Both the position numbers and the translations under genes were made by a program. A stretch of DNA of 64,000 nt, from the NCBI GenBank assembly GCA_026192395.1, contig WACF01000001.1, positions 3,470,309-3,534,308 of the forward strand, written 5' to 3'. Each line of letters opens with the position of its first letter. Position 1 is the stretch's first letter. The notes beneath the pieces are model-generated. The model saw only the letters and a list, made by a program, of their open reading frames with translations, searched no databases and had not been told where the DNA came from. Positions 27,764 through 36,528 of this stretch are shown here, in pieces. The DNA is from Proteobacteria bacterium 005FR1 (GTDB lineage Bacteria; Pseudomonadota; Gammaproteobacteria; Pseudomonadales; Cellvibrionaceae).

Positions 27764-29070
27764 CGAGTCTGCTCTTTGTACTTGCGGTACTCTTCCCATA
27801 GCTTCTCTCGTAATTCGGGGTCGTCTTCGTACATGGCGGCTTCGCGAATCTGACGGGCCACTACGTCGTCATCATCGCCGCTGGGAATGTCCGGCGGCGG
27901 AGCATAGGCGTGGTCGTTGGCGCGACCCGGGCCGCCGGCGGTGGAGCCATTGGGGTGTCCACCCGCCTGGGCCACGGTCCGCTCTGTGCCGCCCTGACCA
28001 CCTTGCCCGCCCGGCGCGGGGGGCGCATTCTGGTCGCCCTGCTGTCCGCCGGCCTGGGAGAGATCGCCCTCCTCATAATAGGCGACGCTGCGGTCGAACT
28101 CTTCAACCTGTTCTGCGCTGCCTTCCTCTGTGCCCTGGGCGAGTACATTGCGTCGTTCGCGCAAAATCATTCCGTCGTACTCGCTCATAGAACCGTCGAG
28201 CTCACGCTCGAGAACGGCTACCCGCTCCTCGTAGCTCTGTGCACCGGGTGAGCCCGGGCCGCCCGGCTGTCCGGCGCCGCCCGGCTGTCCGCCGGCAGTA
28301 CCGGCCTGTTGAGCGCCGCCGTTTTGTCCAGCCTGTCCGGCGCTTTGATCACCAGATTGGCCATTTGCTCCTGCGGCGTCGTTCTGAGCCTGACGCGAGC
28401 CGGTGGCGGACTCTTCGGAGAAATCAATCTCGGTGCTCCGATTCTGCGATTGCTGGGCGGTATCCGGCATACCGCCGTTTTCGGAGGCGCTTCCCGCGCT
28501 CGCCTGTTGCTGTCCACCGTCAGCGCCAGCAGGTGAAGCCTGACCTCCCGCCTGCGGCCCGCCGGTCTGTTGCCCACTACCCTGCGTCTGCGCGGTTTGG
28601 CCGCCGGGCATTGCGCCACTGTTATAGCCACCTTGCTGAGCCCCGGGGCTACTGGGCATTTGAGCGCCAGCGGTACTGCTCTGAGACTGCTGCCCGCCCT
28701 GCTGGCTGCCCGCCTGCGATTGCGAGGCGCTGGACTGCCGCCCCTGCTGGGCACTGGATTGACTGCTCTGTGATGAGGGCGAAGAGGCGGACGCGGTGGA
28801 GCTGGGCGCGGGCATGCCGGAGGAGCTGGACTGGCTCGGGCTCTGACTCGAAGACCGGCTGGAACTCGACGAACTGCTGGAAGAGCTCGCCTGTCTGGAA
28901 GAGCTGGAGCTCTGGCTCGACGAGGGGCTGGAGGCGGACTGCGAACTGGACGGTGTCGGCATACTGGGCGACTGAGTCTGAGGGCGCGGCGGGTTGCTCT
29001 TGCAAGCGCTGAGTAGCGCCACGCTCAAGGCGAACGCGGTGACTGTGGTGGCAACTCTCAGAATTTTCAT
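27760..29070 (-). CDS. Ser/Gln/Gly-rich lipoprotein
   Basis: This 436-residue lipoprotein (lipobox LLSAC, Cys23) is dominated by low-complexity sequence: a Ser/Gln-rich stretch (about 40-130), then Gly/Gln/Ala-rich stretches. Only the last part (about 290-436) looks folded or helical, including YEERVAVLERELDGSMSEYD and a charged end ELREKLWEEYRKYKEQ. Serine-rich linkers often span the cell wall or are glycosylated. The start at 29070 is chosen because an AAAGGTG site precedes it and the signal peptide follows at once. The long open frame to 29211 is not needed. It overlaps the next lipoprotein gene. Confidence 0.75.
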   Translation of the reverse strand: MKILRVATTVTAFALSVALLSACKSNPPRPQTQSPSMPTPSSSQSASSPSSSQSSSSSRQASSSSSSSSSSRSSSQSPSQSSSSGMPAPSSTASASSPSSQSSQSSAQQGRQSSASQSQAGSQQGGQQSQSSTAGAQMPSSPGAQQGGYNSGAMPGGQTAQTQGSGQQTGGPQAGGQASPAGADGGQQQASAGSASENGGMPDTAQQSQNRSTEIDFSEESATGSRQAQNDAAGANGQSGDQSAGQAGQNGGAQQAGTAGGQPGGAGQPGGPGSPGAQSYEERVAVLERELDGSMSEYDGMILRERRNVLAQGTEEGSAEQVEEFDRSVAYYEEGDLSQAGGQQGDQNAPPAPGGQGGQGGTERTVAQAGGHPNGSTAGGPGRANDHAYAPPPDIPSGDDDDVVARQIREAAMYEDDPELREKLWEEYRKYKEQTR

Positions 29071-29307
29071 GGTGACACCTTTGGTTTGTACTTTTCGGGT
29101 GTGTATGTCGATTGGGCCGAATCCGACCTGGTTAGTAGCGGGCGTCAGCAGTCGGGAGCGAGTGCGTACGGCTGTACTCGGCCATTCAGATCCGGCCATC
29201 AGAGTGGCCACGCACGCCTTCGTTCACGAAGGGCGTAGCGGCTTAAATGTAGCCCTAGGGAACCGCGACCTCAACTGACATCGCCGGGGCGAGGCCGCAG
29301 TTCCGGG

Positions 29308-30768
29308 CTATTCACTGGTGAATACAAACTTTTGCGTAAGGCCCTGTGTGTCCACCGGCTCGCCGTCCACCAGTCGTGGACGGAAGCGGGTAGTCTCCAG
29401 GCTGCGCTTGACTTGCGCGCGGCGCGTGTCGTCCTCCGAACTTGACTCCAGCACCTGGATATTCTGCGCGTCGCCAAAGCGGTTCACGTCGTAGCTGACC
29501 AGGACGTAGCTTACGGCCTCGATGGTTTCGTTATCTGTGGCTCCCCGCACCGACGCCGGCTGCTCGAGATCGGACTCCACAAACTCTAGCTCGGGCAGCG
29601 CCACGGGATGAGAAAACAATTTGTCTACCTGGGCACGAGTGCCTTCGTCTGTTTTCAGCTCGAGGTAGGCCTGCCGGTAAAGATCTGCCGCATTTCGGCG
29701 GCGATCGAACAACTGCTCCCAATCCGCGAGCTCGACCTTCGCCCTCGCCGCCGCGCCGGCGGTGGCGTCCGGGCTTACGGAATAGATCGCCACCATCTGT
29801 TCAATGGCGCGCTTCCCATCCGCATAATTGTTGCGCAGGTATTGGGTCAACCGATTGTCCGAGTGGGGGTCGGTGAGGAAATTTACCTGGTCGACGCCGA
29901 GTTCCCGCGTCAACTGGCTGCGCTCCATCGGCGTCGTCCCGCCCTCACCGCGATAGTTGGCGAAGAACCAGTTGGACATTACCAGGCCGCGCAGAGGTTC
30001 GATAAGGCGAAGGTCGTTCTCCCCGTAGGTACCGCTGATGATATTCACCGCGTACTGGAACAGGTTGTGGGCGTCCACCAGTTGGTCCATCATGCGGCGC
30101 TCGGGATTGAGCGCATAGTCATTGATGTACCACTTACCTAGCCGGTCTATTACCGGCAGCATGCGCGGGTCGTCAGCGCCGAAATTACGCTTGTGCAACC
30201 AGAACAGGTACTGGTGCCGTTCGTGAACTTCCTCCCAGCGGCCGCGGGCTTTCAGGCTCTCAACCATTTTCTCGATGATCGGAACCTGGCTGAGATCGTA
30301 GAGGCCATTGTTGATCCGGCTCACGTGAATAGCGCGGTCGAAGATCTTGATGGCGTCGCGGTGCTGACCGCGGGTCTGATAAGTCTGGCCAAGGCCGGCG
30401 AGATGTTCGGCTAGCCCCAAGCCCCAGGCGCCTTGCTCGGACTCGAGCCGGGCGATGGCGTCGCGATAGTCAATCAGCTTTTCTGAAGCCATGAGCGGGT
30501 TGGAGGAGATTCCATCGAGTCCGGCTCCGCTGTCGTGGATGCCGGTCAGTCCCGTGGCGGCCACTTGGGCTTCAGCGGAATTTTTAGCATCCTCCGCGGT
30601 CGCGTCTGCAGCCACATTCCCGCCAATGGCGATGCAGCTTGTGAGTACAAGCTTACCGGCCAACCGAAAGGAGGCGTTTAGGGTGCTTCCGCTGTCAACA
30701 TCGCTATCCGTGTTACGCATGCGGTTAGGTCCGCTGGTCGGGTTGAATTTTGGCAATTGCTTTTCCAT
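29308..30768 (-). CDS. TPR protein with TonB-like C-terminal domain
   Basis: The 486-residue protein has a basic N-terminal extension, a signal- or anchor-like hydrophobic segment (LAGKLVLTSCIAIGGNVAA, about 37-55), TPR-like helical repeats (about 100-400; GLGQTYQTRGQHRDAIKIFD) and a C-terminal TonB/TolA-type domain (about 405-486; VSYVLVSYDVNRFGDAQNIQ ... ETTRFRPRLVDG). TonB C-terminal domains normally touch outer-membrane partners. This fits with the TolQ-like channel seven genes downstream. It is the first gene of the cluster, 237 bp before the Ser-rich lipoprotein. The long leader before the hydrophobic segment makes the exact start and topology uncertain. Confidence 0.72.
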   Translation of the reverse strand: MEKQLPKFNPTSGPNRMRNTDSDVDSGSTLNASFRLAGKLVLTSCIAIGGNVAADATAEDAKNSAEAQVAATGLTGIHDSGAGLDGISSNPLMASEKLIDYRDAIARLESEQGAWGLGLAEHLAGLGQTYQTRGQHRDAIKIFDRAIHVSRINNGLYDLSQVPIIEKMVESLKARGRWEEVHERHQYLFWLHKRNFGADDPRMLPVIDRLGKWYINDYALNPERRMMDQLVDAHNLFQYAVNIISGTYGENDLRLIEPLRGLVMSNWFFANYRGEGGTTPMERSQLTRELGVDQVNFLTDPHSDNRLTQYLRNNYADGKRAIEQMVAIYSVSPDATAGAAARAKVELADWEQLFDRRRNAADLYRQAYLELKTDEGTRAQVDKLFSHPVALPELEFVESDLEQPASVRGATDNETIEAVSYVLVSYDVNRFGDAQNIQVLESSSEDDTRRAQVKRSLETTRFRPRLVDGEPVDTQGLTQKFVFTSE

Positions 30769-31261
30769 GACAAAGGTCCTACGTTAGAGGCCGATCGTCT
30801 GGTTCAGTTCCTGGGGTACTCCCTCCCAGCATGCAGGTTCAGTTCCCAGAGAGCCCCGTTTTGCGTTCTGTGATAGCCCAAACTGCAAATTTGTTACCGG
30901 TTTCACTTTGCGGCGGGTGCACAACTGCAGCGCACGGGTCCGGGTGCTGTCAGCGACTGGTCGATCCCTTGCCATCCCTCCGGGCTTTGGCGGCGTCGAT
31001 GTTCGGCTGCAAATGCTAAGTTGCTCAGCTTTAGTATAGCCGAGCCGCTGGTGGGCGGCTCCTTGTGGAAATTACCCGCGGGGTCAGAATTATTACAACG
31101 TGGCCGAGTGGTCAAACCAGGTTTCGTGACCCGCAAGCAATCCTCGCAAGAACAGCCAAGGCTCCATTCGCAGTCAGCGATCGATCGCCGAAAACGAATT
31201 CGTTGCAACAAGCAACCGGCTGCAACGAACAAGAGAAACAACCAAGAGACTCGAATAAATC
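30769..31261. promoter_or_regulatory. Divergent regulatory region between the envelope cluster and purU
   Basis: No gene is supported here. An 11-bp direct repeat GGTTCAGTTCC occurs at 30801-30811 and 30836-30846, exactly 35 bp apart and 33-78 bp before the first gene of the minus-strand envelope cluster. This could be a paired activator or repressor site. Further right a hairpin GAGCCGC-N6-GCGGCTC (about 31043-31062) lies in the probable purU leader. I could not assign a confident promoter for either direction. Confidence 0.4.
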
Positions 31262-32143
31262 ATGCAAGTATCACTTGAGCCGGCGCGTCCCGAAGCCATT
31301 CTGCGTTTCAGTTGTGCAGACCAGCCGGGCATTGTTGCTGCGGTAGCTACTTTCTTCTGTGAGCAGGGCTTCAACATTCGAGAGTCCTCTCAATTTGAAG
31401 ATCGCGATTCACAGCAGTTTTTCATGCGTACGGTATTCGAAAGCGTGCGGGACGGCGGTCCTGGCCTTGCGCAATTGCGGGCAAGTTTTTCGGAGATCGC
31501 CGAGCGCTACCATATGGACTGGCAACTTCACGACAAACTTTACAAGCCGCGTGTGCTTATCGCAGTTTCTAAATGGGGACACTGCCTGAACGCGCTGTTG
31601 AACAGCTGGAAACTGGGAGCGCTTCCGGTAGAGATCGTGGCTGTGGTTTCCAACCACGAAGTGATGCGGCCCCTGGTGGAGTGGTACGGTTTGCCTTACC
31701 ACTGTCTGCCGGTCTCGCCGGAAAACAAACGCGCACAGGAAGAAGAACTGCTAGCACTTTTCTCAAACAGCGGGGCGGACCTGCTGGTACTTGCCCGCTA
31801 TATGCAGATTCTCAGTGATTACGCGTGCGAGACGCTTGCCGGCAAGGCGATCAATATCCATCACTCCTTCCTTCCCGGGTTCAAGGGAGCGCGACCTTAC
31901 CATCAGGCCTATGCGCGCGGCGTGAAGTTGATCGGGGCGACGGCGCACTACGTCACTTCTGATCTGGATGAGGGCCCGATCATCGAGCAGGCGGTCGAGC
32001 GCGTCAATCACGCCAATACGCCTGAGCAACTGGTGGAAATCGGTCGTGATATCGAGGCTGTGGTATTGCAGCGCGCCGTTCACTGGCATGCCGAACATCG
32101 TATTTTGTTGAATGGCAGCAAAACGGTGGTATTCAGGCCCTGA
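31262..32143 (+). CDS. purU: Formyltetrahydrofolate deformylase
   Basis: PurU hydrolyses 10-formyl-tetrahydrofolate to formate and tetrahydrofolate, balancing one-carbon pools and supplying formate to PurT. The 293-residue protein has an N-terminal ACT domain (about 10-90, FSCADQPGIVAAVATFF) and a formyltransferase-fold catalytic domain with NIHHSFLPGFKGARPYHQAY and the Asp in TSDLDEGPIIEQ. It stands alone and converges with the 2-hydroxyglutarate dehydrogenase gene with no base between the two stop codons. Confidence 0.95.
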   Translation: MQVSLEPARPEAILRFSCADQPGIVAAVATFFCEQGFNIRESSQFEDRDSQQFFMRTVFESVRDGGPGLAQLRASFSEIAERYHMDWQLHDKLYKPRVLIAVSKWGHCLNALLNSWKLGALPVEIVAVVSNHEVMRPLVEWYGLPYHCLPVSPENKRAQEEELLALFSNSGADLLVLARYMQILSDYACETLAGKAINIHHSFLPGFKGARPYHQAYARGVKLIGATAHYVTSDLDEGPIIEQAVERVNHANTPEQLVEIGRDIEAVVLQRAVHWHAEHRILLNGSKTVVFRP

Positions 32144-32159
32144 TCAGCCTTCGGGCCTG
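32134..32159. terminator. Hairpin spanning the abutting purU and ydiJ stop codons
   Basis: The two stop codons form the palindrome TGATCA (32141-32146). CAGGCCC (32134-32140) and GGGCCTG (32153-32159) can pair around it. An alternative smaller hairpin GCC-TTCG-GGC is nested on the right. Any terminator here must lie inside coding sequence. There is no T run. Confidence 0.4.
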
Positions 32160-35100
32160 CGCAGCTGCCGCAATAAAATTTGGACCGGGTGGGGCAGCTG
32201 CCGACCGCTGAAGCGCTGTACCTGGCAGCGACAGGAAAAGCCGGTCGCACACAGTCCTCCTTCGCTTTCTTCACTCGCTCTTCGTTCAACTGCCTGCTGC
32301 CAGGACAACTCATAGATGCGTCTGGATGTTTCCGCATGCGTGCTTTCGTGGCCGTAGGTTCCGGCCATGCCGCAACAGCCAACGCGCTTGATGCTCAAGT
32401 CGCTCCCCAGCTGCCCGAATACCATCTGCCACTGTGCGAGGCTGGCTCCGGCCAGCGCCGATTCGCTGCAGTGGGGCAACAGCTGGAAGCTGCCGCTCTC
32501 GAATAACTGCGCACGCTTGGTCAGTTCGCCGGCCTTGGTGGCCAGCCATTCCTGGAGCAGCAGAACGGGCGGTGCGTCACCCGGCAGGCCTGCTTTGGCA
32601 TATTCGTCACGATAGGTCAGGGTCATCGATGGATCGATCCCCACCAGATCCATCCCGCCTTCGGCGAGCGCCCGCAACTGCCTGCTGGTAGAGGATGCAG
32701 TGTTGTGGAATGCCTTGAGAAATCCCAAGACATGCAAGGGCTTTCCGTTACGCAAGAAAGGCGCGAACCAGACGCGAAAGCCGAGGGCACGCAGCAGGCG
32801 GCAAACATCCAGCACCAGCTCAGCATCGAAAAACCGTGTAAACACGTCCTGCACGATCACCACCGACACATTTTTTTCGGCAGCACTCAGCTCGCGGAGC
32901 CGTTGCGGCGATGCCACTTCAATGCCGAGCGCATCGAGTTCTCGCTCGAAGTTTGTTTCCGACATCAGCGGCAGCGCAGTAAGCCCCGCGGCTTTGTCCA
33001 GCCCTGCGCTGACCACCCGTGATTTCATCAGAGCGTTGTAAGCGGTCGGCCAGCGGCCGATCCGGGGCAGCATAATTTCGAGAGAGGCGATCAGGTGATG
33101 TCGCAGTGGACGGAGGTAGCCTCGGAAGTAATGCTCGAAGAAAACGCTGCGAAATGCCGGCACATCAACCTGTACCGGACAGCCGGTGGTGCAGCTCTTA
33201 CAGGCGAGGCAGGTATCCATGGAATCGAAGACCTGATGCGAAAAGTCGCTTCCGTCGCGCCACTTGCGCAGGGTTGCGGAAATTTTTTGCCAGTAATTGA
33301 AGGTGGCATTTTTCCAGCCTTCCCGCTGCGGCAGTGCACCGGTCCGGGACGACTGTGCCAGCCATTCTTTCATTAACGCAGCGCGGCCCTTTGGTGAATA
33401 CTTTCGCTCCCGGGTGCCTTTGTAGGAAGGACACATGCCCTGATCCGGATCCCAGTTGAAGCAAGCGGCGTTGCCGTTGCAATACACTACATCGGGATAT
33501 TGGTCCCAGAGTGCGGCAGGAATCAGTCTGTCACGGTCGCCGCGGGTCGGGACTGCGTCGATACGCAGCAGATCGATCGAGCCGTCCGGCGTGGCAATCT
33601 TGCCAGGGTTCAATCGGTTTTGAGGGTCGAAAGCGGCTTTGATTCGCTGCAATTGCGGATAGAGCTTGCCGAAGGTTTTCGGCCCATATTCCGAGCGTAA
33701 GCCCTTTCCGTGTTCGCCCCAGATCAGCCCACCGTAGCGCTGAGTGAGCGCGAAAACCTGATCGCTAATTCTGCGAACCGTTGTTATCGACCCGGACTCG
33801 CGCATGTCCAGCGCCGGCCGAACGTGAATCACTCCCGCATCGGCATGGCCGAACATGCCATAGCGCAGGCCGGCGGCGTCGAGAAGTTCGCGGAACTCGG
33901 CAATGTAGTCGGCCAAGTGCTCGGGAGGCACCGCAGTATCTTCGACAAAGGGTACCGGGCGCTCTCGCCCGGGCATGTTGCCGAGCAAGCCCACCGCCCG
34001 CTTGCGCATGGTCCAGAGCGTATTGATTTCCGCGCGATCGGTGGTGCCGACGATGCCGAGCCGTTGTGCATTGCCGCCATCGCGCAAGGAGACAAGCAGC
34101 GAATCAAGTGTTGACTGCAATGACGGTTGCGAGTCAGCCGTGAGCTCGATGAAGTTCGCGCCGGCGAAGGAATCCGCAATCGGGAAAAACTTCGCCACCT
34201 GCGGCCAGATCGCATCGCCCCGGGCGAGATCCACCACCACGTTATCGATGGTTTCCACCGCCAGCGGTTTGGCCTCCATCAGCACGCGACCGTCACGCAG
34301 GGCGGCAACGAAATCGTCGTACTGGATCACGATCAGGGCGCTGTGCTGCGGTAGTCTTTCAAGATTCACAACCGCCTCGGCAACAAATCCGAGCGTTCCC
34401 TCGCTGCCGCAAAGAATGCTGTTGAGATCGAAGCGGTCACCTCGACGCAGATGCGCGAGGTCGTACCCCGTGAGGCTGCGGTTCAGGGGAGGAAAAACCT
34501 CCTGAATCAGATCGGCATACTCGCGGCTGATTGAATCCAGCAGCCGATGCACTTCGCCGATGCGATCGCCCCGTTTGCTCACCGCCTGGAATTCCGTTTC
34601 GTCGAGCGGGACAGACTCCCAGACACAACCATCAGCGAGAACGGTCTTCAGGGAAAGCACGTGATCGCGGGTCTTGCCGTAGCGACAAGAGCCCTGGCCT
34701 GAGGCGTCGGTATTGATCATGCCGCCGATGGTGGCGCGATTGCTGGTGGACAGGTCGGGCGCAAAGAAAAGGCCGTGGGCCTTCACCGCCGCGTTGAGCT
34801 GATCTTTGACCACCCCGGCCTGCACCCGAGCCCAGCCCTGTTCCGCATTGATTTCCAGGATCTGGTTCATGTGGCGGGACAGGTCCACCACCCAGCCTTC
34901 GCCAAGCGCCTGGCCATTGGTGCCAGTGCCGCCACCGCGCGGACAAAAGTGCAGGCCGATGAATTCCGAACGCTGACTCAGCCGGCTTATTCGCTCGAGG
35001 TCTTCCGTATTGCGCGGATACAGTACGCCTTGCGGCAAACGCTGGTAGATGGAGTTGTCGGTGGACTGAACGATGCGACTGGCGAAATCCAGCTGAATAT

Positions 35101-35269
35101 CGCCCTCGAAGCCATCCTCTCGCAGTGCGTCGGCAAATTGCCGGTAATGCGCATTGCTTTGCGGAAAGTCCGTGAGTTGCGGGGGCGTGGATCGCAGGGG
35201 CATGTTCTGATCGAACCAGGGCGGATGAAAGGACCGCGGCAGTCTGGCATCATTGCCCGGTTCTGACAA
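32144..35269 (-). CDS. ydiJ: D-2-hydroxyglutarate dehydrogenase, FAD/Fe-S (YdiJ type)
   Basis: This large flavoprotein oxidises D-2-hydroxyglutarate to 2-oxoglutarate and passes electrons to the respiratory chain. The 1041-residue frame has a PCMH-type FAD-binding domain (about 60-270, FCPRGGGTGTNGQ and NRATIGGMINTDASGQ), the FAD-oxidase C domain and a GlpC-like Fe-S part. Cysteine motifs are CNGNAACFN ... GMCPSYKG near 600 and CLACKSCTTGCPV near 682. The frame opens with TTG at 35269. Comparison with E. coli YdiJ makes the ATG at 35203 a good alternative. It is divergent from the L-isomer oxidase gene. Confidence 0.9.
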   Translation of the reverse strand: MSEPGNDARLPRSFHPPWFDQNMPLRSTPPQLTDFPQSNAHYRQFADALREDGFEGDIQLDFASRIVQSTDNSIYQRLPQGVLYPRNTEDLERISRLSQRSEFIGLHFCPRGGGTGTNGQALGEGWVVDLSRHMNQILEINAEQGWARVQAGVVKDQLNAAVKAHGLFFAPDLSTSNRATIGGMINTDASGQGSCRYGKTRDHVLSLKTVLADGCVWESVPLDETEFQAVSKRGDRIGEVHRLLDSISREYADLIQEVFPPLNRSLTGYDLAHLRRGDRFDLNSILCGSEGTLGFVAEAVVNLERLPQHSALIVIQYDDFVAALRDGRVLMEAKPLAVETIDNVVVDLARGDAIWPQVAKFFPIADSFAGANFIELTADSQPSLQSTLDSLLVSLRDGGNAQRLGIVGTTDRAEINTLWTMRKRAVGLLGNMPGRERPVPFVEDTAVPPEHLADYIAEFRELLDAAGLRYGMFGHADAGVIHVRPALDMRESGSITTVRRISDQVFALTQRYGGLIWGEHGKGLRSEYGPKTFGKLYPQLQRIKAAFDPQNRLNPGKIATPDGSIDLLRIDAVPTRGDRDRLIPAALWDQYPDVVYCNGNAACFNWDPDQGMCPSYKGTRERKYSPKGRAALMKEWLAQSSRTGALPQREGWKNATFNYWQKISATLRKWRDGSDFSHQVFDSMDTCLACKSCTTGCPVQVDVPAFRSVFFEHYFRGYLRPLRHHLIASLEIMLPRIGRWPTAYNALMKSRVVSAGLDKAAGLTALPLMSETNFERELDALGIEVASPQRLRELSAAEKNVSVVIVQDVFTRFFDAELVLDVCRLLRALGFRVWFAPFLRNGKPLHVLGFLKAFHNTASSTSRQLRALAEGGMDLVGIDPSMTLTYRDEYAKAGLPGDAPPVLLLQEWLATKAGELTKRAQLFESGSFQLLPHCSESALAGASLAQWQMVFGQLGSDLSIKRVGCCGMAGTYGHESTHAETSRRIYELSWQQAVERRASEESEGGLCATGFSCRCQVQRFSGRQLPHPVQILLRQLRRPEG

Positions 35270-35302
35270 TTGCCCCCGGGCTTAGCAGAGAGAAGCGCAG
35301 CC

Positions 35303-36517
35303 TTGCACTACGACTACATCATCATCGGCGGCGGCATCGTCGGTCTGTCCACCGCCTTGCAGTTACAGCAGCGTTATCCCGACCACAAGATTCTGTTGCT
35401 GGAGAAAGAAGATGCGCTTGCCCGCCATCAGACCGGCCACAACAGCGGCGTGATCCATTCCGGCATCTACTATCCGCCCGGAAGTTTCAAGGCTCGCTTT
35501 TGCCGGGCGGGAGCGGCGGCGACGGTCGCCTACTGCGAACAGCGTGGCATTGCCCTGCGCCGACCGGGCAAGCTGATCGTCGCCTGCGATCAGCACGAGC
35601 TGCTGCGGCTGGAAAAGCTTTACACTCTCAGCAAGTCTCACGGCCTGGCCACCGCCTGGCTGTCCGCCGGCGAACTCAACGAACAAGAGCCGCACATTCG
35701 CGGCCTGGCGGCGATTCTGGTCGACAGCACGGGCATCGTCGACTACCGCGAAATAGTCCGGCAGCTTGCCCGTGATTTCGCAGCGCTCGGTGGCCGTATC
35801 GAACTGAATCAGGAGGTGATCTCGCTGGCGGAAACGCGAGATGCAGTTCAGGTCCGTACCGCGCGCGATGAATTTGCCACGCGCTTTCTGCTCGCCTGCG
35901 GCGGCTTGCAATCGGATCGCCTCGCCAGAATGCTGGATCTCGCTGTGGACTTTCGCATCATTCCTGTGCGTGGCGAATACTACCGGTTGCCCGAGCATCG
36001 CCGCGATCTGGTGCGGCGACTTATCTATCCTGTCCCCGCACCTGATATGCCCTTCCTTGGTGTGCACATCACCCCGATGATCGACGGCACGATTACAGTT
36101 GGACCCAACGCCGTTTTCGCCTGGCGACGGGAAGCCTACGATGATATCGGAAAAGAGCGTCCGGGCCGGTCCGTGCGCGACGCTGTCGACAGTGTCACTT
36201 TTTCTGGCTTCTGGCGCATGGGCGGTAAGTACTGGCGATTCGCACTTGGAGAGGCGATAAATTCCTTATCCAAACGCGGCTACCTGAAGTCGGTCCACAA
36301 ATACTGTCCCGAGCTGGGGGTGGAGGACTTGCAAGCCTATCCCGCCGGCGTGCGCGCGCAAGCGGTGACGCGGGACGGAAGTCTGGTGCACGATTTTCTG
36401 TTTGCGGAGTCGCCGCGCACGCTTCACGTGTGCAATGCGCCGTCTCCCGCCGCCACGTCGGCGCTTCCTATTGGCGCGCACCTCTGTGATAAACTCGCCG
36501 CCTCCGGGCGATACTGA
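35303..36517 (+). CDS. lhgO: L-2-hydroxyglutarate oxidase/dehydrogenase
   Basis: LhgO oxidises L-2-hydroxyglutarate to 2-oxoglutarate with FAD. The N-terminal dinucleotide-binding motif is DYIIIGGGIVGLSTAL, followed by the family-typical HNSGVIHSGIYYPPGS and, near the end, PAGVRAQAVTRDGSLVHDF. I start at TTG 35303, just before the Rossmann fold and about 8 bp after AGAGAGAAG, giving 404 residues. A TTG at 35270 would add 11 residues. It is divergent from the D-isomer dehydrogenase, so one locus handles both enantiomers. The flavin reductase gene follows closely. Confidence 0.93.
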   Translation: MHYDYIIIGGGIVGLSTALQLQQRYPDHKILLLEKEDALARHQTGHNSGVIHSGIYYPPGSFKARFCRAGAAATVAYCEQRGIALRRPGKLIVACDQHELLRLEKLYTLSKSHGLATAWLSAGELNEQEPHIRGLAAILVDSTGIVDYREIVRQLARDFAALGGRIELNQEVISLAETRDAVQVRTARDEFATRFLLACGGLQSDRLARMLDLAVDFRIIPVRGEYYRLPEHRRDLVRRLIYPVPAPDMPFLGVHITPMIDGTITVGPNAVFAWRREAYDDIGKERPGRSVRDAVDSVTFSGFWRMGGKYWRFALGEAINSLSKRGYLKSVHKYCPELGVEDLQAYPAGVRAQAVTRDGSLVHDFLFAESPRTLHVCNAPSPAATSALPIGAHLCDKLAASGRY

Positions 36518-36528
36518 AAGTGAAACGA

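Noticed and set aside
31100..31170. tRNA-like string GGCCGAGTGGT before purU
   Set aside because: It resembles a Ser/Leu tRNA D arm, but no acceptor stem, anticodon arm or T arm can be formed around it.
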